64,000 nt of DNA from Thereva unica (GCA_949987705.1 OX465282.1:127120310-127184309); one strand, 5' to 3'; shown: positions 1 to 12,274, counted from the stretch's first letter. Notes: generated by a model not told the origin, from the letters alone. Translations and numbers: made by a program.

Positions 1-669
1 TAGAACGAGAGAGAAAGGAAGTCATCAAACATCTCAAACTTGACTTGATTAATTTGAAATTTTGTACATAATTTTGTTTCATTGATTTCTGACGTGACGT
101 GCACGGAATTTTAATTGCAATCGATTCTTCAACAGCGGAGAGTGATTTGGTGAGGGGTTTGTCATATTTTATGGGGAATCGGGGCTAATAAATTTGTAGA
201 AAAACAAAAACGATCAAATAAGTTCCAATTTCCTGTGCTGACGTCAACAAATTGGAAATTTTGTTAAATGTTTTTTTTTTAATAATTTTTCTTAATGCTA
301 AAACTATTTGAAGAAAAGTGTTATTGGTTAGTGTGACTAACGTAATGAAGTACTACTTAATAAATGTGTGACATTAGCTCCACGCACGTGGAGAGTGCAG
401 ATATCCATGGTAGCCTAAAGATAAAAACATCCGACTACGATCCCTGAGGTCAGTAAGTCGATTTCACGCAGCGGCACGACCCTTCGTTTTTCCATCCATT
501 TCTCCCACCTAGTTAACATTCATTCTTGCTTGTATATCAATTATCTGACTCTCTTTAGCTATTAGCTGAAAGCCATGTCCTGTAAAATCGCCAAAACCAG
601 AGTTTGGTCCAAGTCGTATTGTAAGAGAGTCGGTAGAGTAAAAACAGTTTTAGTTATGACACCCTAAGC
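1..669. other. unique AT-rich DNA, no gene seen
   Basis: No coding-like frame, palindrome or known repeat is visible here. All frames are broken by frequent stops. It ends where the left arm of the large palindrome starts. Confidence 0.6.
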
Positions 670-1725
670 TTATGCGGCGGTTACACGAATGACAAAAAAT
701 GACAATGGTCACAATTTCTGGTCATAATTAATGGCATTGCTGTTCAAACGACTCAAATAATGACATGTGAAAAGCTCTATTATAAAATGTCATTAATTTA
801 TTGCAAGTTGCCATAAATAATGGCAAGAGCTGAATTTGTATGAAAGACAAATTATGACAGAGTTGAATTTAATTGTGTATGCATGTGTGTTTGCATTTTT
901 ACGAGTGTTAAATATTTAGACTTGCCTATATGAGATGCCTTGTTAAGATAAATAAAAATGATCATAAAGGATATGAAAATAAACTGCGGGGGTGTGTTGC
1001 CGGTATATTATAGTCCATTCAAAACGAACGTTTGGGTATCAAATCATAACACCTTTTTGAAACTCTTTCCGCACTTTTTTTTTGTTTGCTGATTATGGGG
1101 CCGCCCCCTAATGTAGGGGTAGTTGAAAGTAGTTTTGTTTTGGCTTGAAAAGAGTTTATTTTTTTTATTTAATGTTAATTTTCCAAATTGTAGGGGTAGT
1201 TTTTACTCCTTAAGGGGTGAAAACAATTTATTTGTACCTGACTACACGCATTCAATCAAATTTGAAGCCTAATTTTTTTTTTATTTTCGGTCCATTTAGG
1301 GGTGGTTTTAACTGTTTAGGATTATCCCTTATCATAAAATTGGGCTTGATTTGGTATAAATCAACCACTTTCGCCAATAAATATTGAAAAAAGTGTATTC
1401 CATTGGGTTATTTTCGATTATTATTGAAATTGTTGTTGTTGTTGAAATTGGATTTAGCATTTAAATAATGACACTCTATCATAAAAGAATGAGCAGGTTC
1501 ATTCTTTTATGATGACTTGCCATAACTTTTCATAATTTCTCATTATCGTTTACACGGTCATAATTTGTTTCATTATTTCTAAGCTTTTTTAAGCTTTTTA
1601 TGACAATAATTTTTGCCATTTTTCATGACAGAAATAATGACACAAATTATGATCGTGTAAACGATTATGACAATTAATGACCAAAAAAATGACAAGCGTG
1701 TCATTCGTGTAAATTCACCATTAGG
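670..1725 (+). repeat. left arm of compound palindrome
   Basis: The arm runs from TTATGCGG to TTCACCATTAG. Both of its ends carry the same motif, TTACACGAATGACA, facing outward, so the arm alone resembles a unit of about 1 kb with short terminal inverted repeats. Near the inner end (about 1543-1668) there is a smaller nested palindrome built on ATCGTTTACACG. TGACA and GTCAT words recur through the terminal parts. Confidence 0.8.
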
Positions 1726-1920
1726 AACCATTCTTCGTTCAATCTGTCCGTCTTGTCCTTCACGTTATGCTGCAATGTTTAGTAGTAAGGGGTCTTCCTA
1801 AAATTACGATTTTTGCGATTTTTCGACCCCCCCCCTTTGTTGGCGGCTAAACAATTAAGGGGCTACTATGGTACTTTCTGGCGTTCGCATAACAAAAGTA
1901 GCGTAGAATTTAGCCATATC
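1726..1920. other. spacer of the compound palindrome
   Basis: About 195 bp of single-copy sequence with a C-run near 1830 separates the arms. It has no inverted symmetry and no coding frame. If the arms are two separate insertions, this is older host DNA between them. Confidence 0.6.
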
Positions 1921-3208
1921 CTAATGGTGAATTTACACGAATGACACGCTTGTCATTTTTTTGGTCATTAATTGTCATAATCGTTTACACGATCATAATT
2001 TGTGTCATTATTTCTGTCATGAAAAATGGCAAAAATTATTGTCATAAAAAGCTTAAAAAAGCTTAGAAATAATGAAACAAATTATGACCGTGTAAACGAT
2101 AATGAGAAATTATGAAAAGTTATGGCAAGTCATCATAAAAGAATGAACCTGCTCATTCTTTTATGATAGAGTGTCATTATTTAAATGCTAAATCCAATTT
2201 CAACAACAACAACAATTTCAATAATAATCGAAAATAAACCAATGGAATACACTTTTTTCAATATTTATTGGCGAAAGTGGTTGATTTATACCAAATCAAG
2301 CCCAATTTTATGATAAGGGATAATCCTAAACAGTTAAAACCACCCCTAAATGGACCGAAAATAAAAAAAAAATTAGGCTTCAAATTTGATTGAATGCGTG
2401 TAGTCAGGTACAAATAAATTGTTTTCACCCCTTAAGGAGTAAAAACTACCCCTACAATTTGGAAAATTAACATTAAATAAAAAAAATAAACTCTTTTCAA
2501 GCCAAAACAAAACTACTTTCAACTACCCCTACATTGGGGCGGCCCCATAATCAGTAAACAAAAAAATATGTGCGGAGAGTTTCAAAAAGGTGTTATGTTT
2601 TGATACCCAAACGTTCGTTTTGAATGGACTATAGTATACCGGCAACACACCCCCGCAGTTTATTTTCATATCCTTTATGATAATTTTTATTTATCTTAAC
2701 AAGGCAAATCTCATATAGGCAAGTCTAAATATATATTTAACACTCGTAAAAATGCAAAAAGGAAGGGAATTTGTGTTCAATTTATTTTTAAACAAGGCGA
2801 AAGAGTATAAATTTGTTAAAAAGATGAATAATTATATCAATTGATATTATCATGAAGTGCGGTAGTGTTATTTCAAAGGGGTTTACACTCAAATCAGCAC
2901 CTAAACCTGGATATTGAAAACAAACAGGACCATGAATTAATCAAGTGTCTGCAAATGCTCAATACACTACATAGACACCAATTCTTTTCCAAACAAACAG
3001 GGCCATAAAGTAATAAAACAGTTGCGACTGTTGGAGACAAAAATTCAGCTCTTGCCATTATTTATGGCAACTTGCAATAAATTAATGATATTTTATAATA
3101 GAGCTTTTCACATGTCATTATTTGAGTCGTGTGAACAGCAATGCCATTAATTATGACCAGAAATTGTGACCATTGTCATTTTTTGTCATTCGTGTAACCA
3201 CCGCATAA
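1921..3208 (-). repeat. right arm of compound palindrome
   Basis: This is the reverse complement of the left arm, beginning CTAATGGTGAATTTACACG and ending CCGCATAA. Its outer 165 bp (3043-3208) matches the left outer end, and 1921-2758 matches the inner left arm. The asymmetric block 2759-3042 has no counterpart on the left and is either an insertion here or a deletion there. Confidence 0.8.
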
Positions 3209-3224
3209 AGCCCCTTTTTACACA

Positions 3225-3855
3225 CAGGTCGACGGCAGGCTGTGGCCTGAAAGTTTTCGCATTGAAGCCAAGTATCACCACACACACCCCTCCGGACGCC
3301 AACTGGATGAGGTCTGCAGTCGCCAACCGGATGGGTTCGTCGTCAGTTTGTGCCTGAAGATCTCCGGTTGTAGCACGTAAGTTGTTTCAATCGACCTCTT
3401 CATACAAACATTTTTCTGACACTCGAATATTTGTATGAAGAGATCGACTGAAACAACTTACGTACTACCACCCCAGAACTTCTATTCTGTTTCAAGCCCT
3501 GAATTTACGGCACGAGTTCACGCCGTATCCAGTCAAACCTGAAAGTAATGTGCGAACTAGGCGCGAAAACCATCCACACTCGTATTCGCGCGAACGTTCA
3601 CGTATTCTGGAGCCGCCTTAAGGTCCAGTTTTATTGAGGTCATGGACATTTTTACACATGAATTAACAACCTGATATGCTAAACTGTCGTCTTCGCCTGT
3701 GTGTCTGTAGGGAAACATGACGTCACCTGCATGTCACGGCATGTCAGGCGGATATCTAAAGTCCTCATCTCTTAGTGAGACTGAGTATTGTGTGGCCTTC
3801 ATTGGGCCGCGACTGTCGATCTGCCCTGCCGGCCTCCTGTAAGTGAATGGGGGTT
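3225..3855 (+). repeat. dispersed repeat, copy 1 (second copy near 54 kb)
   Basis: Blocks in this stretch recur in the same order and orientation at 53995-54345. They include a CACAGGTC...GGCTG segment, a GCCAACTGGATG...CTGCAG segment, a GTCAGT..GTGCCTGA segment, and GAGGTCATGGACATTTTTACAC followed by GCTAAACTGT. Copy 1 is longer because a small palindromic MITE and flanking DNA lie in its middle. No protein is encoded, and the class of element is unknown. Confidence 0.55.
3366..3472. mobile_element. small palindromic MITE
   Basis: The left end GTAGCACGTAAGTTGTTTCA is mirrored on the right by TGAAACAACTTACGTACTAC, giving inverted repeats of about 40 bp around a short loop. A relative with the same ends lies at 15256-15336. 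It interrupts the dispersed repeat around it. Confidence 0.6.
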
Positions 3856-6540
3856 TACTTAATTTAACCCAGTTTTCTAGCAATTTTATACTGTTTCTTG
3901 AGGAAAAAAAATTATGTTCTATTTGCCCAGACCTCACTCTCGCCCATGAGAGATTGGGTGAGATTCTCCTGAAGGTAGTCGCAAGTGCTCATCATTTCAG
4001 GGCTAGAGTATCTGGAAGCCCCTAGGCAGAATCTCAATCAAGTTCAAATCAATCCATTAACCACCAGAAAGAGAACAATATCTTAATGGTTTCAAATTCA
4101 ATTTCAATACATTCGCTAGTACCATCTTCTGTAGCAAGACATTTGAATGACGAATGAAGTTGAAGAGTTGATAGAAATAATTTTTAGAAAACAGAGTTTT
4201 AATTTAATAAAAATATATTATTACATCTTCACAAAAATTCATTATTTAAGGAACATGTTTACTAAACTATAAGTATCGAAAATCAACCTAATAGACATTC
4301 AGAAATGACAGCCACATCAGCCGATCATGCATAGTAGTATAGCTATGTTGGTCCGGGCCACCTATTTCATAATATTGCTATCAAGCTTTTTGTTTGTGTC
4401 TTGGGCTGAAGCTTTTGCGGTTTGCGTCTTACGGGTCTGGTCTATCTGTCTGCTCTCTCTGACTGAACTGTCTATTTGGTCTGTCTATCTGTTCTGTCTA
4501 GCTAGACCATGTAGTTAAGTTTAAGTTGCGTGTGTTTTCTATGTAAAGTTATTATAAAAATTTCTTCAACTTAGCTTCAGAGTGTAATTTGTATGCGAAA
4601 CATTGTCAATTCATCAAATCGCAAAGGTTTCCCAAGACGCAAACCGAAGCTTCACCTCAAGACAAAAACAAAAAGCTCGATGGCCGCAATAGGTGGCACT
4701 GGACCAACCTAGCTGTACTACATAGCATGGCGGGTAGAATACAACTTAATGTCTCAAATACGCTTTTCCCTCGATACTTGAGAAGATCAATAAAAATTTG
4801 TAAAAACAACCTTCCCGCTCTGCAATTCTCCCGCAGTAATTGCAGATTTCATAAACCATTGAACCATTTATATTTTCCATAAAACCCTAGAGCAATGCAT
4901 GTAACCAACCAGTAAATATTCATACAAAAAGCTTTCGCAAAACATTTTCATAATAAAGAAATCTACTTTTAAAAATTAATAATATCAAAATATTAAACTG
5001 CAATCCTGTCGCAAAAAAAAAATCAAAACAATTTAAAAAAAAAAGTTGATTAAAAAATCCCATATTTGCATCTGCAACACGAACCAGGAAAAAAAGTCCA
5101 CCATACCCCAAAGTGAATTTTAATATATATATATGTACGTACATACATATATGAAAAAAAACCTTCCAACAAAGTAACACCCCTTATACACGTGTGCACA
5201 CAATTCCCACCTTTATTTACCTCAATTTCGTGCACAAAAGCCCCCGTATGCCGAGAGAGTGTAGCACAGCATGACGCAGTGATACGAATATACGTTTAAG
5301 TAATCAAAAGTGCGATATGCTGAAATTGTAAACATGAAGGATGCTCCCAGGAAGGCATTTTAAAACCCACTAATAAACAGGAAAAAACGACTCTTTTGCA
5401 CGCCGTGCATGCACTCTGCGGCTTCACCAGGTATTTACGTCGTGATTACTGTCACCGTCGGCGCTTCTGTAAATACCTGCACACATTTAAGTCACAGGTA
5501 ATGTACACACAAGCAGGAAAATCGTGTTTCCTTTCTTGTTGACATGTGTAGAGGCTTGCACATACACCTACTAGCCATTAGCGTATGTGGCAAAAATTGC
5601 ATCCTGCGTTTTGAAATTGTCTGATCCTTCAGAAGAGGAATGGTTTGGCTGCTTGTGTTCTGTGGCAACCAGCAAAAAAAATGTGGGTAAGTAATTCAGG
5701 ATACAACAAAAGCAGAATTACTCCACTCTAATAACTCCCGGATTGTACATGTATATACCCTTTGCGGCCTGGCCTGATACCGCATAAGGGACTTTGAGCC
5801 GCAAAAGCCGTCATTCCGTAATGGCATTATTTCTGGCTCCGGGCAAGGATCCAGCTCCCGTGGGCAAGGAAATGAGCATCGCTGCAAGTTCATTATCCTC
5901 CAATAATCCTGGAAAATTAATATTTCTATTGTACGAGTACAAAAACCACGGCCAGCTTATCCATGTGCTCTATGGGCACGGCTCCACTCTTCATCCACCA
6001 GCAGAAGCATCCTCTGGGTCGTTCCATCTGGGCCGAGGGTTGTGTAGTTCCTTAGTAGTTTTTTTGCGATCCTGATGCACCGCCAGAGTGTGCAGGTCTT
6101 GTAACTTTGCAACTGTAGTCACTACTGATTTTTAATCTTTCGCTTTTTCTGGCTCTTCTTTTTCAGAACAAAACACGGAAAAGGATGCTGAAAGGACTTT
6201 TTTTATTACATGACTGACTGACGACACTGCACTCCACTATCTCCGGCAGTGCCATGACGACTGACAAGCGTGCAGCAGAAATGTTAACAAACGGCGATTC
6301 GCTGATTAAAATGTAAAGAGTGCAGCGACACACAACGGCAACAGATAACAAAAAAATTGTGAAAGGACGAAAAAGGGAAAATGGAAAAATCAACAATGAA
6401 CCCTTTTTTCCCATGGGAATTGGATGCACGAGGACAATTGTACTGGGATTATTTATCTTAAAAATATTGAAATTGGCTTTTGGCATTTTTAAAGGTTTTA
6501 AATTTTTTAAAGAATTTTTCGTTTAGTAGCGGAAAATTAG
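3856..6540. other. no gene seen; simple repeats only
   Basis: All frames look random. A pyrimidine-rich TCTG/TCTA simple repeat lies at about 4438-4505 and an alternating TA/GTAC tract at about 5123-5152. Short open frames, for example near 5.8 and 6.3 kb, resemble nothing known and lack codon bias. Confidence 0.5.
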
Positions 6541-8011
6541 GGGTTGGGGTTTGGGTTTGGAGGTCGACCATCAGCCCAATTGAGGGAATACCATGTAGTA
6601 TATGAATGTGATGTAACTATTCTAGACTAGAGAAAGTCTCTTTGAAGTAAGTTTTGGAGTTAGGCAATTTCAGAACGAATAGGAGACGGGATTTAAAAAT
6701 TGGTGGCTGTGTTGTACTCTGTACAGAGCTCGAGCTGCAGTGAAGCTAGCCGATACTTTGTCTAAGAATAATACTGACTCCACAGCCAAACCAGAGACGT
6801 GATGAATAGAGAATCATGTCTTGCAAAAATCTGATTATGGCGTAGTTGTCATATAAGACCCAATATACCTCTGGTAGAATCTTTGGTCAACAAAAGGATG
6901 GATTCTATCATAATCGGCTTTGAAGTGACAAATGAAACGTTTTCTCTTGGACAAGGGAAAAAAATTTCATATGAAATCCCAAGCTTAGGATTCATCCTTT
7001 GTACTCCGTCTCGTGGTTGCACAATGTCTAGTAGTGGCAAGCAGAGTAGATTAATAAGAATCTGGAGTTTGTGGTACAAAGCCTCTCTAACTCTTGTGGT
7101 ACAAAGCCTCTGTAACAAAAATCAAAACAAAAAAATTTGTAACGGGGCTTCGATCTCGCCTTTGATATTCCTTCTGAAACAAGTGAATCTTGTTAACCAG
7201 AGTGGCTACCAGATTACTAAATGGACAAGGAGAAGTACCGTCCGACTGGACATAAGCAAAATTTTGTTCCTCTATTATCTAAGGGGAGTCCAATAAATGG
7301 ATAAGAAGAAGGCAGTGATGTGTTTCGCATTTGAGCTCTAGTTTGTTGTAGGAACGAATTCCTTGTAAGTAACGTTAGCATAAATGGCTGTGGAGTTATC
7401 TCCCACAATCAGTTTTCCCGAACACAAGGTTCAAACTTAACGTTCATCGCCACTTGCTTCAACACCCCCAAACCTCCCCTAATCTATCATATTCTCTTCT
7501 TTCAAACTAAACTTGCTAGGGTTTAGTATGAGTATGAGAGAATGAGTTAATTTAGTGTTGGGGTGTAAGGTTTCCGTGGTGTTCTTTCGGTGGAGCAATT
7601 GTAACGATAAAGTTTTGTCAGGGCTGCTCAAAAGGACGATCGTGTATAAATAGGTCTTTGGGTTTGGCGAATTTCACCTATACGTCAAGTGAAAATAAGA
7701 TAATACTTCGCAAATGTTGAATCCGTCATGATTCTTACGGCCATAAACTGACCTTCATAGATGCCAGGTCAGGTAATGCAGAGTATCGTAATCAGCGAAG
7801 CTGTGAAGTCAATTGGAAAGGAGTTACATTAGGTAATTTATAAAATTTAGAAAAAGAGCGGGTGATAAAATAGTTCCCTGGGAGACAGGGGCAGAGATGG
7901 TCTGGGGTTTGGATTTACCACCATCCAAATATTTAACCTCCGGAGAGAAAAATGTCGTTCTAGTACTTTAGAATACAATACATTAATACCATTAGGTTGA
8001 AGTTTGGTGCC
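6541..8011. other. no gene seen; possible tRNA-like fragment at 7140-7215
   Basis: An open stretch of about 137 codons at 6883-7296 has no recognisable domain. On the minus strand, about 7215-7140 shows a weak A-box-like stretch and a GAGATCGAAGCCCC word like a decayed B box, so it may be an old tRNA-derived SINE head. This is a weak call. Confidence 0.3.
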
Positions 8012-8014
8012 TTA

Positions 8015-8279
8015 TGCTAGGTTTCCACTTGTCGTTTTGAAATTGATAAATGACCTATTATTACGTCATTTTGAACATTCGCAAGTAGAAATAGCGAAAA
8101 ACTGCCTATAATTGAAGTAACCAACGGCACCAATCATTTAAATTCTTGGTAAGTCATTGACAAGTGCTGTTGGTCAATTCAATTATAGGCAGTTTTTCGC
8201 TATTTCCACTTGCGAATTTTCTAAATGACGTCATAATAGGCCATTTGTCAATTTCAAAACGACAAGTGGAAACCTAGCA
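8015..8279. mobile_element. 265-bp palindromic MITE with TTA duplication
   Basis: The element begins TGCTAGGTTTCCACTTGTCG and ends with its reverse complement. The inverted repeats extend about 120 bp on each side with few mismatches, leaving a short centre. TTA lies on both sides (8012-8014 and 8280-8282), which fits the 3-bp duplication of the PIF/Harbinger superfamily. It has no coding capacity, so it would be mobilised in trans. The family name is inferred from the TSD length alone. Confidence 0.8.
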
Positions 8280-8282
8280 TTA

Positions 8283-9120
8283 CTCTATCAAAAGCAAATG
8301 AGAAACCTTTTCAGAAAAGTATTTACTATACGATTTAAGGAATGTCCCAACAAAGTAGTGTTGGGTAGGATACGATTATAAAACGAATTTGTAAGAGGTG
8401 CCACCTTTTTCTTTGGAGCCAGTACAATGTCATGCTTCAAATAAAACGAGGTGCTATTGTAATGGAAAATGGCAAATAATATCAAATTAAAAAAAGAAAG
8501 AAAATAAATATTTATGAAGAGCTTTTTTACGAGTGTGAGTGTGTAATATGCATTAAACTACCTCAGGGTAAGTAAGAAAACTAAGCCACCACAATTCATA
8601 TTTATACTTTACAAATCTCACATCGCCTAATTTTCAGTTCGAAATTTTGCTGCCTCAAAGGAAATAAGAATAGTCTCTCCAGTACGTATTTACAATCTCG
8701 ACTCGCCTTATTTTAAGTTGAGTTTTACTGCCTTAAAATTAATAAGAAATAGGAAATCCATGTCTCTTCACTATGTATTTACAATCCCACCTAGCCTCAT
8801 TTATCTCGATAAATTGTTTTTGTACCGGGACATTTCAAACAATGGAGGCCTCAGTACAAAATGCCATCGTGTTAGGGACAAATGTACTGTCTCGTATAAC
8901 TCTGGCTCAACTGTACAACAAAGTAGACCAAATTCCCGCTGAACAGAACAGAAAAGAACATAATGACCAAAGTTTCGTGATACAAAAATGAATGGCACCG
9001 ACCTAAATCAGGATCGTATAGGAAGCAGTTGCAAGTCTCCAGGGTTAAAGCCAGGTTCTAGAGTGGAATAAATAATAACTAAGTATTTAGTAATGTAGTA
9101 ATGTGGCAGCCGCGACAAAA
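8283..9120. other. no gene seen
   Basis: AT-rich DNA with no convincing coding frame. Two loosely similar segments near 8640-8700 and 8710-8770 share a TCGCCT..TTTTAAGTT.GA..TT.CTGCCT pattern and may be a degraded duplication. Confidence 0.45.
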
Positions 9121-9129
9121 CTTTATCGC

Positions 9130-9380
9130 TACTGTCATTGCGATTGTTCCAACAAAACAAACGGTTCCTGCCTCCACGGAAATCTTATACCTGCAACAAT
9201 AAATTAGTCCGCTCGGCTCATTTCTCTCAAACAAGGAATTCATTCATGAATAGAATAACTCAGTCACGGAACAAACTTTCCCAGTCTGTATTTTTGAACT
9301 CGTACAACATCCAAAAATTCAAAAGCAGAATTCATCGGCATCTTCTTCAGTAGCTGACAGATCGGAACATGTGTAGATTG
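9130..9380 (+). pseudogene. LINE reverse transcriptase C-terminal remnant
   Basis: A frame ending about 9353 carries NSFMNRITQSRNKL and then FLNSYNIQKFKSRIHRHL. This is the pattern seen after the RT thumb in jockey/CR1/I-type LINEs, where an R-x-x-R-x-WN-L motif is followed by F-K-S-x-(I/V)-x-x-(H/Y)-L. The usual W is replaced by S. No RT motifs precede it, so only about the last 60-70 residues remain. A related tail lies on the opposite strand at 49935-50160. Confidence 0.55.
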
Positions 9381-9990
9381 CTTTAAAGTTCCCAAGCTAC
9401 TGGCCTCTATGCTGTCTGTATGACGTTTCATTCGAATCGTCTGAGCTAAACTTAGCATTTCGACTCTAGGACCCTGTGCTGAAAGTCGTAATTCGACTAA
9501 AACGTCATTTTCTTCAACTCAAACGACCTGTCAGGGATCACGGCTCGACTTTGAGCACCGGTAGCACTACGTTAACTGCAGTTGGAATGGTTGTTTTTAG
9601 GGATTACCAAACAGTGGAGATCCAAAACTGACTGTACGTGGCCCTCAGGCCACATCCTGCTCGAGAGGCCTTGCACTGCTGCATGGACAAGTGGGGTCAC
9701 TAAGCTACCCCTGCCAGTCCATGGAAACGACTGAATACAGCGGAGGAGAGGACATACTCGATAAAACACACATTTCCAATCGTGCTGAAGAGATGAATGT
9801 TACTGCGTGAATGTGCTACCAACATTGGACTTCGGATACCAGGTGACCTTCGGTTAAACTATGAATGATCGTCCTTTATCGCGCAACTTGTGCGATCAAT
9901 ATTGATCCATATTCTGAGGTGCTGAAGAGAAGGTAGGGTGGACTTTATCCCAAAAGCGAGGATCGAGGACTAGATCATATAAGGAAACAA
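9381..9990. other. no gene recognised
   Basis: No clear frame. The stretch could hold badly decayed upstream parts of the LINE whose C-terminal part follows, but nothing identifiable remains. Confidence 0.35.
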
Positions 9991-9994
9991 AATT

Positions 9995-10382
9995 CTAGCG
10001 ACCAAACAGCCTCTGTTTCTTTCCCCTGAAAACAATGGAAAAGTTTTTAGACAACCATATAAAAGTCGGTCTTAAACCAGTTTGCCTACCGGAGGAGGAG
10101 ATCTACAGAATAGGGCTGGAAGTTGATTATAACTGTCGGTTTTGCGTACCATCTCCCGAAACAGTGAAACACTTGCTGTGCAATTATAGGATTACTGCGA
10201 GGAGAAGATTGGGTCTTCTCCATCGTGGCTTCTCTTTTCCAAGGGAAATTTTGGATATGAATCCTAAATCGATTTTAAGTTATACCAAAAGCCTTAATTT
10301 TGAAGGTTTTAATGACGAAATTGGCACAATATACATGTCACAATGGGGCGCGGTGCGTAAAAAGACAGCACCTCAAAGATGA
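9995..10382 (+). pseudogene. LINE post-RNase H zinc-knuckle remnant
   Basis: The frame from about 9999 to the stop at 10380 includes EEEIYRIGLEVDYNCRFC and ETVKHLLCNY. This matches the C-terminal tail of RNase H-bearing LINEs, in which a histidine- and cysteine-containing knuckle (CRxC...ET..HLLC.C) follows the RNase H domain. The last expected cysteine is tyrosine. The RNase H and RT domains are missing. A better preserved relative is at 45132-45965 (-). Confidence 0.6.
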
Positions 10383-11028
10383 TGCGGAAAAAAGCAGTGT
10401 AGATTTTAAGGATAGTTCTAAACAATTAATAAGGCTTCAAAAGACCATTGAGAGTATCCCCGCGAACAAATATTGACTAACTAATTCTGGCAACTCATAT
10501 CGTCCCGTTCCTTGAACTCATCTTGCCCAAATTCATCAATTACAAAGAGTTGAAGAGTTTTGAAATTTTTAATTTGTTTTCTGTTTCTGTCGCTGTCATT
10601 TAATTAATTTCAAACTTCCAATTAATTCTGTTGTGACCATCTGCTTCCTAGAAACCTCCCTTTATATAATATTTTTGGCAGACCAAAACATTTTTCATCT
10701 ACTACGACCTACCACCACCAGTACGGAAGCTTCAGATCGAACAATTTCAATTCAAAGGCCAAACGTTATAGATTCGCATTCGTAAGACTAACCTCCGTTC
10801 TTTTAACACCTTTTGGCATGAATACAAAACACCAGAGAATTTATGCAATTCACCTGCCATCACCACTACCACTACACTGTGGCATTTTTGCTGTTCTTGT
10901 AAGTCACTTTACATTTTTCATTGCTGCCCAACAACTTTTTATCTGTCGCCGATGGCAGACAATCAGACGCCAACTCAATATGCAATGCGCTGGCAGGTCA
11001 CGACCATACCCCGAGTAGGGTTTCGTCG
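10383..11028. other. no gene seen
   Basis: Unique sequence with no coding-like frame or repeat recognised. It ends at the TA flanking the TIR element. Confidence 0.5.
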
Positions 11029-11030
11029 TA

Positions 11031-11969
11031 TATGGGTGATTGTCATGAAATGGGGGTAGTGGCTGGCTGGCCGTTGTTCTCTAGCTACAACGCCTCAAAC
11101 AAATTTTTTCTGGGGTGAAAATCTCCATCCAGTAATAAAACATTCTCTCCTTCATCGCCTCCCGCGGCAAGCACTCTTGAACAAAATGACGGCCCTTCGA
11201 CCACCGAAAATGTCGCCTCCGTAACCTGTCCATTTTCCGCTTTTACGTCACGGGACTACGTTTACGGAAAAACAGTGCATTATTGCCGCGCGCCTAGGGT
11301 CTCAAACGATAGCAGCAGTATTCCGAAACTGATCACCGGTATGTATTACGCGGGCGGATACCTGCTTAGTTAGATGTCAGTGTTTACATTCTGACTGTTG
11401 TTTGTTGCAAATTTCAATAAAAACTATAAAAATAGCGCACACGCAACGACAAATTGGTTGTCAAGTGGCACTAAGTAGTGAAACCGAATCGTCACAAGTT
11501 TCTTTATGAATGTTTATCCTCGCCGGACGTTTAGACTGTGAACAATTTATAAACAAGAGAGCAACCCTCAAGAAAATTATCGAAGAAAAAAAAACTGTCG
11601 CCTCCGTAATGTGTGTTTTCGTTGTGATATGTGTTGCAAATCTCTTTTAACTCGGTTCGGTATATTTGTTTGCATTTGTAGAGCAAGCAAATTTTCGGAA
11701 AAATTGTTTGCTCTCATTGATCATGAAAGCGACGGATATTTCGATGAAATGTCGCTACCGTAATTGTCGCCTCCGAAGCCATATAATTTCGGCTTTTCGA
11801 TATAAACTTCTCACTGTCTATACCTCGTGTGTATTTATGTGGAAATATACAGAAAGTACTTCAAAATAATGTTGAAAACACATGAGAAAAATTTTTTTCA
11901 GCACTTTTTTTTTGTTCACAAATTTTTGTTCAAATCTCAAAAACTCCCATTTCATGACAATCACCCATA
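11031..11969. mobile_element. 939-bp non-autonomous TIR element with TA duplication
   Basis: Terminal inverted repeats of about 24 bp, TATGGGTGATTGTCATGAAA followed by TGGG, lie at both ends. TA dinucleotides flank them (11029-11030 and 11970-11971), as for Tc1/mariner-type elements. Inside, the word TGTCGCCTCCG occurs three times in one orientation (11211, 11596, 11765), an uneven internal repeat. No transposase frame is present. The superfamily is inferred only from the TA duplication. Confidence 0.75.
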
Positions 11970-12058
11970 TAATGAAAGTCCCACCTCTTCGCTTTTGCCA
12001 AACACACATACTAGATATCCAGGAGACTGAAGTCATGACGGTTAGGCGGTTCCTGGAT

Positions 12059-12274
12059 TTATGGCCAGGCATTTGTCACTGCCGAGGATCCTGTTGTCCT
12101 CCTGTCTACAACTGCATTATAAAACCAGTAGGAAGCGGTATCCTTGGGGCCCCGCAAAATTGCTTTTTCTCCATGGATTCTGATTGGACGGAGTTTATAT
12201 GTCTCAAATGCGGTCTTCATCAGCATCTTGTCGTTATCTCGAATGCAATCAATTTTACGACAAGTTGTCGCCAT
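12059..12274 (-). pseudogene. possible decayed coding fragment, family unknown
   Basis: A minus-strand frame of about 70 codons reads smoothly, with stretches such as LMKTAFETYKLRPIRIHGEK and KDTASYWFYNAVVD. After a stop it continues as IQEPPNRHDFSLLDI in the same frame. This looks more protein-like than chance, but I do not recognise it. It could be a retroelement ORF or an old gene fragment. Confidence 0.25.

Larger units (their letters stand above)
670..3208. mobile_element. compound foldback element, about 2.5 kb palindrome
   Basis: Two long arms in inverted orientation face each other across a 195-bp spacer. The outer ends read TTATGCGG(C/T)GGTTACACG on the left and its reverse complement on the right. 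Sampled blocks of the arms, for example 1020-1280 against 2380-2620, look about 97-98% identical by eye. The right arm carries roughly 270 bp (about 2759-3042) absent from the left. A 3-bp AGC flanks both ends (667-669 and 3209-3211) and may be a target-site duplication. No transposase is seen. It could be one foldback transposon or two MITE copies that landed head to head. Confidence 0.85.
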
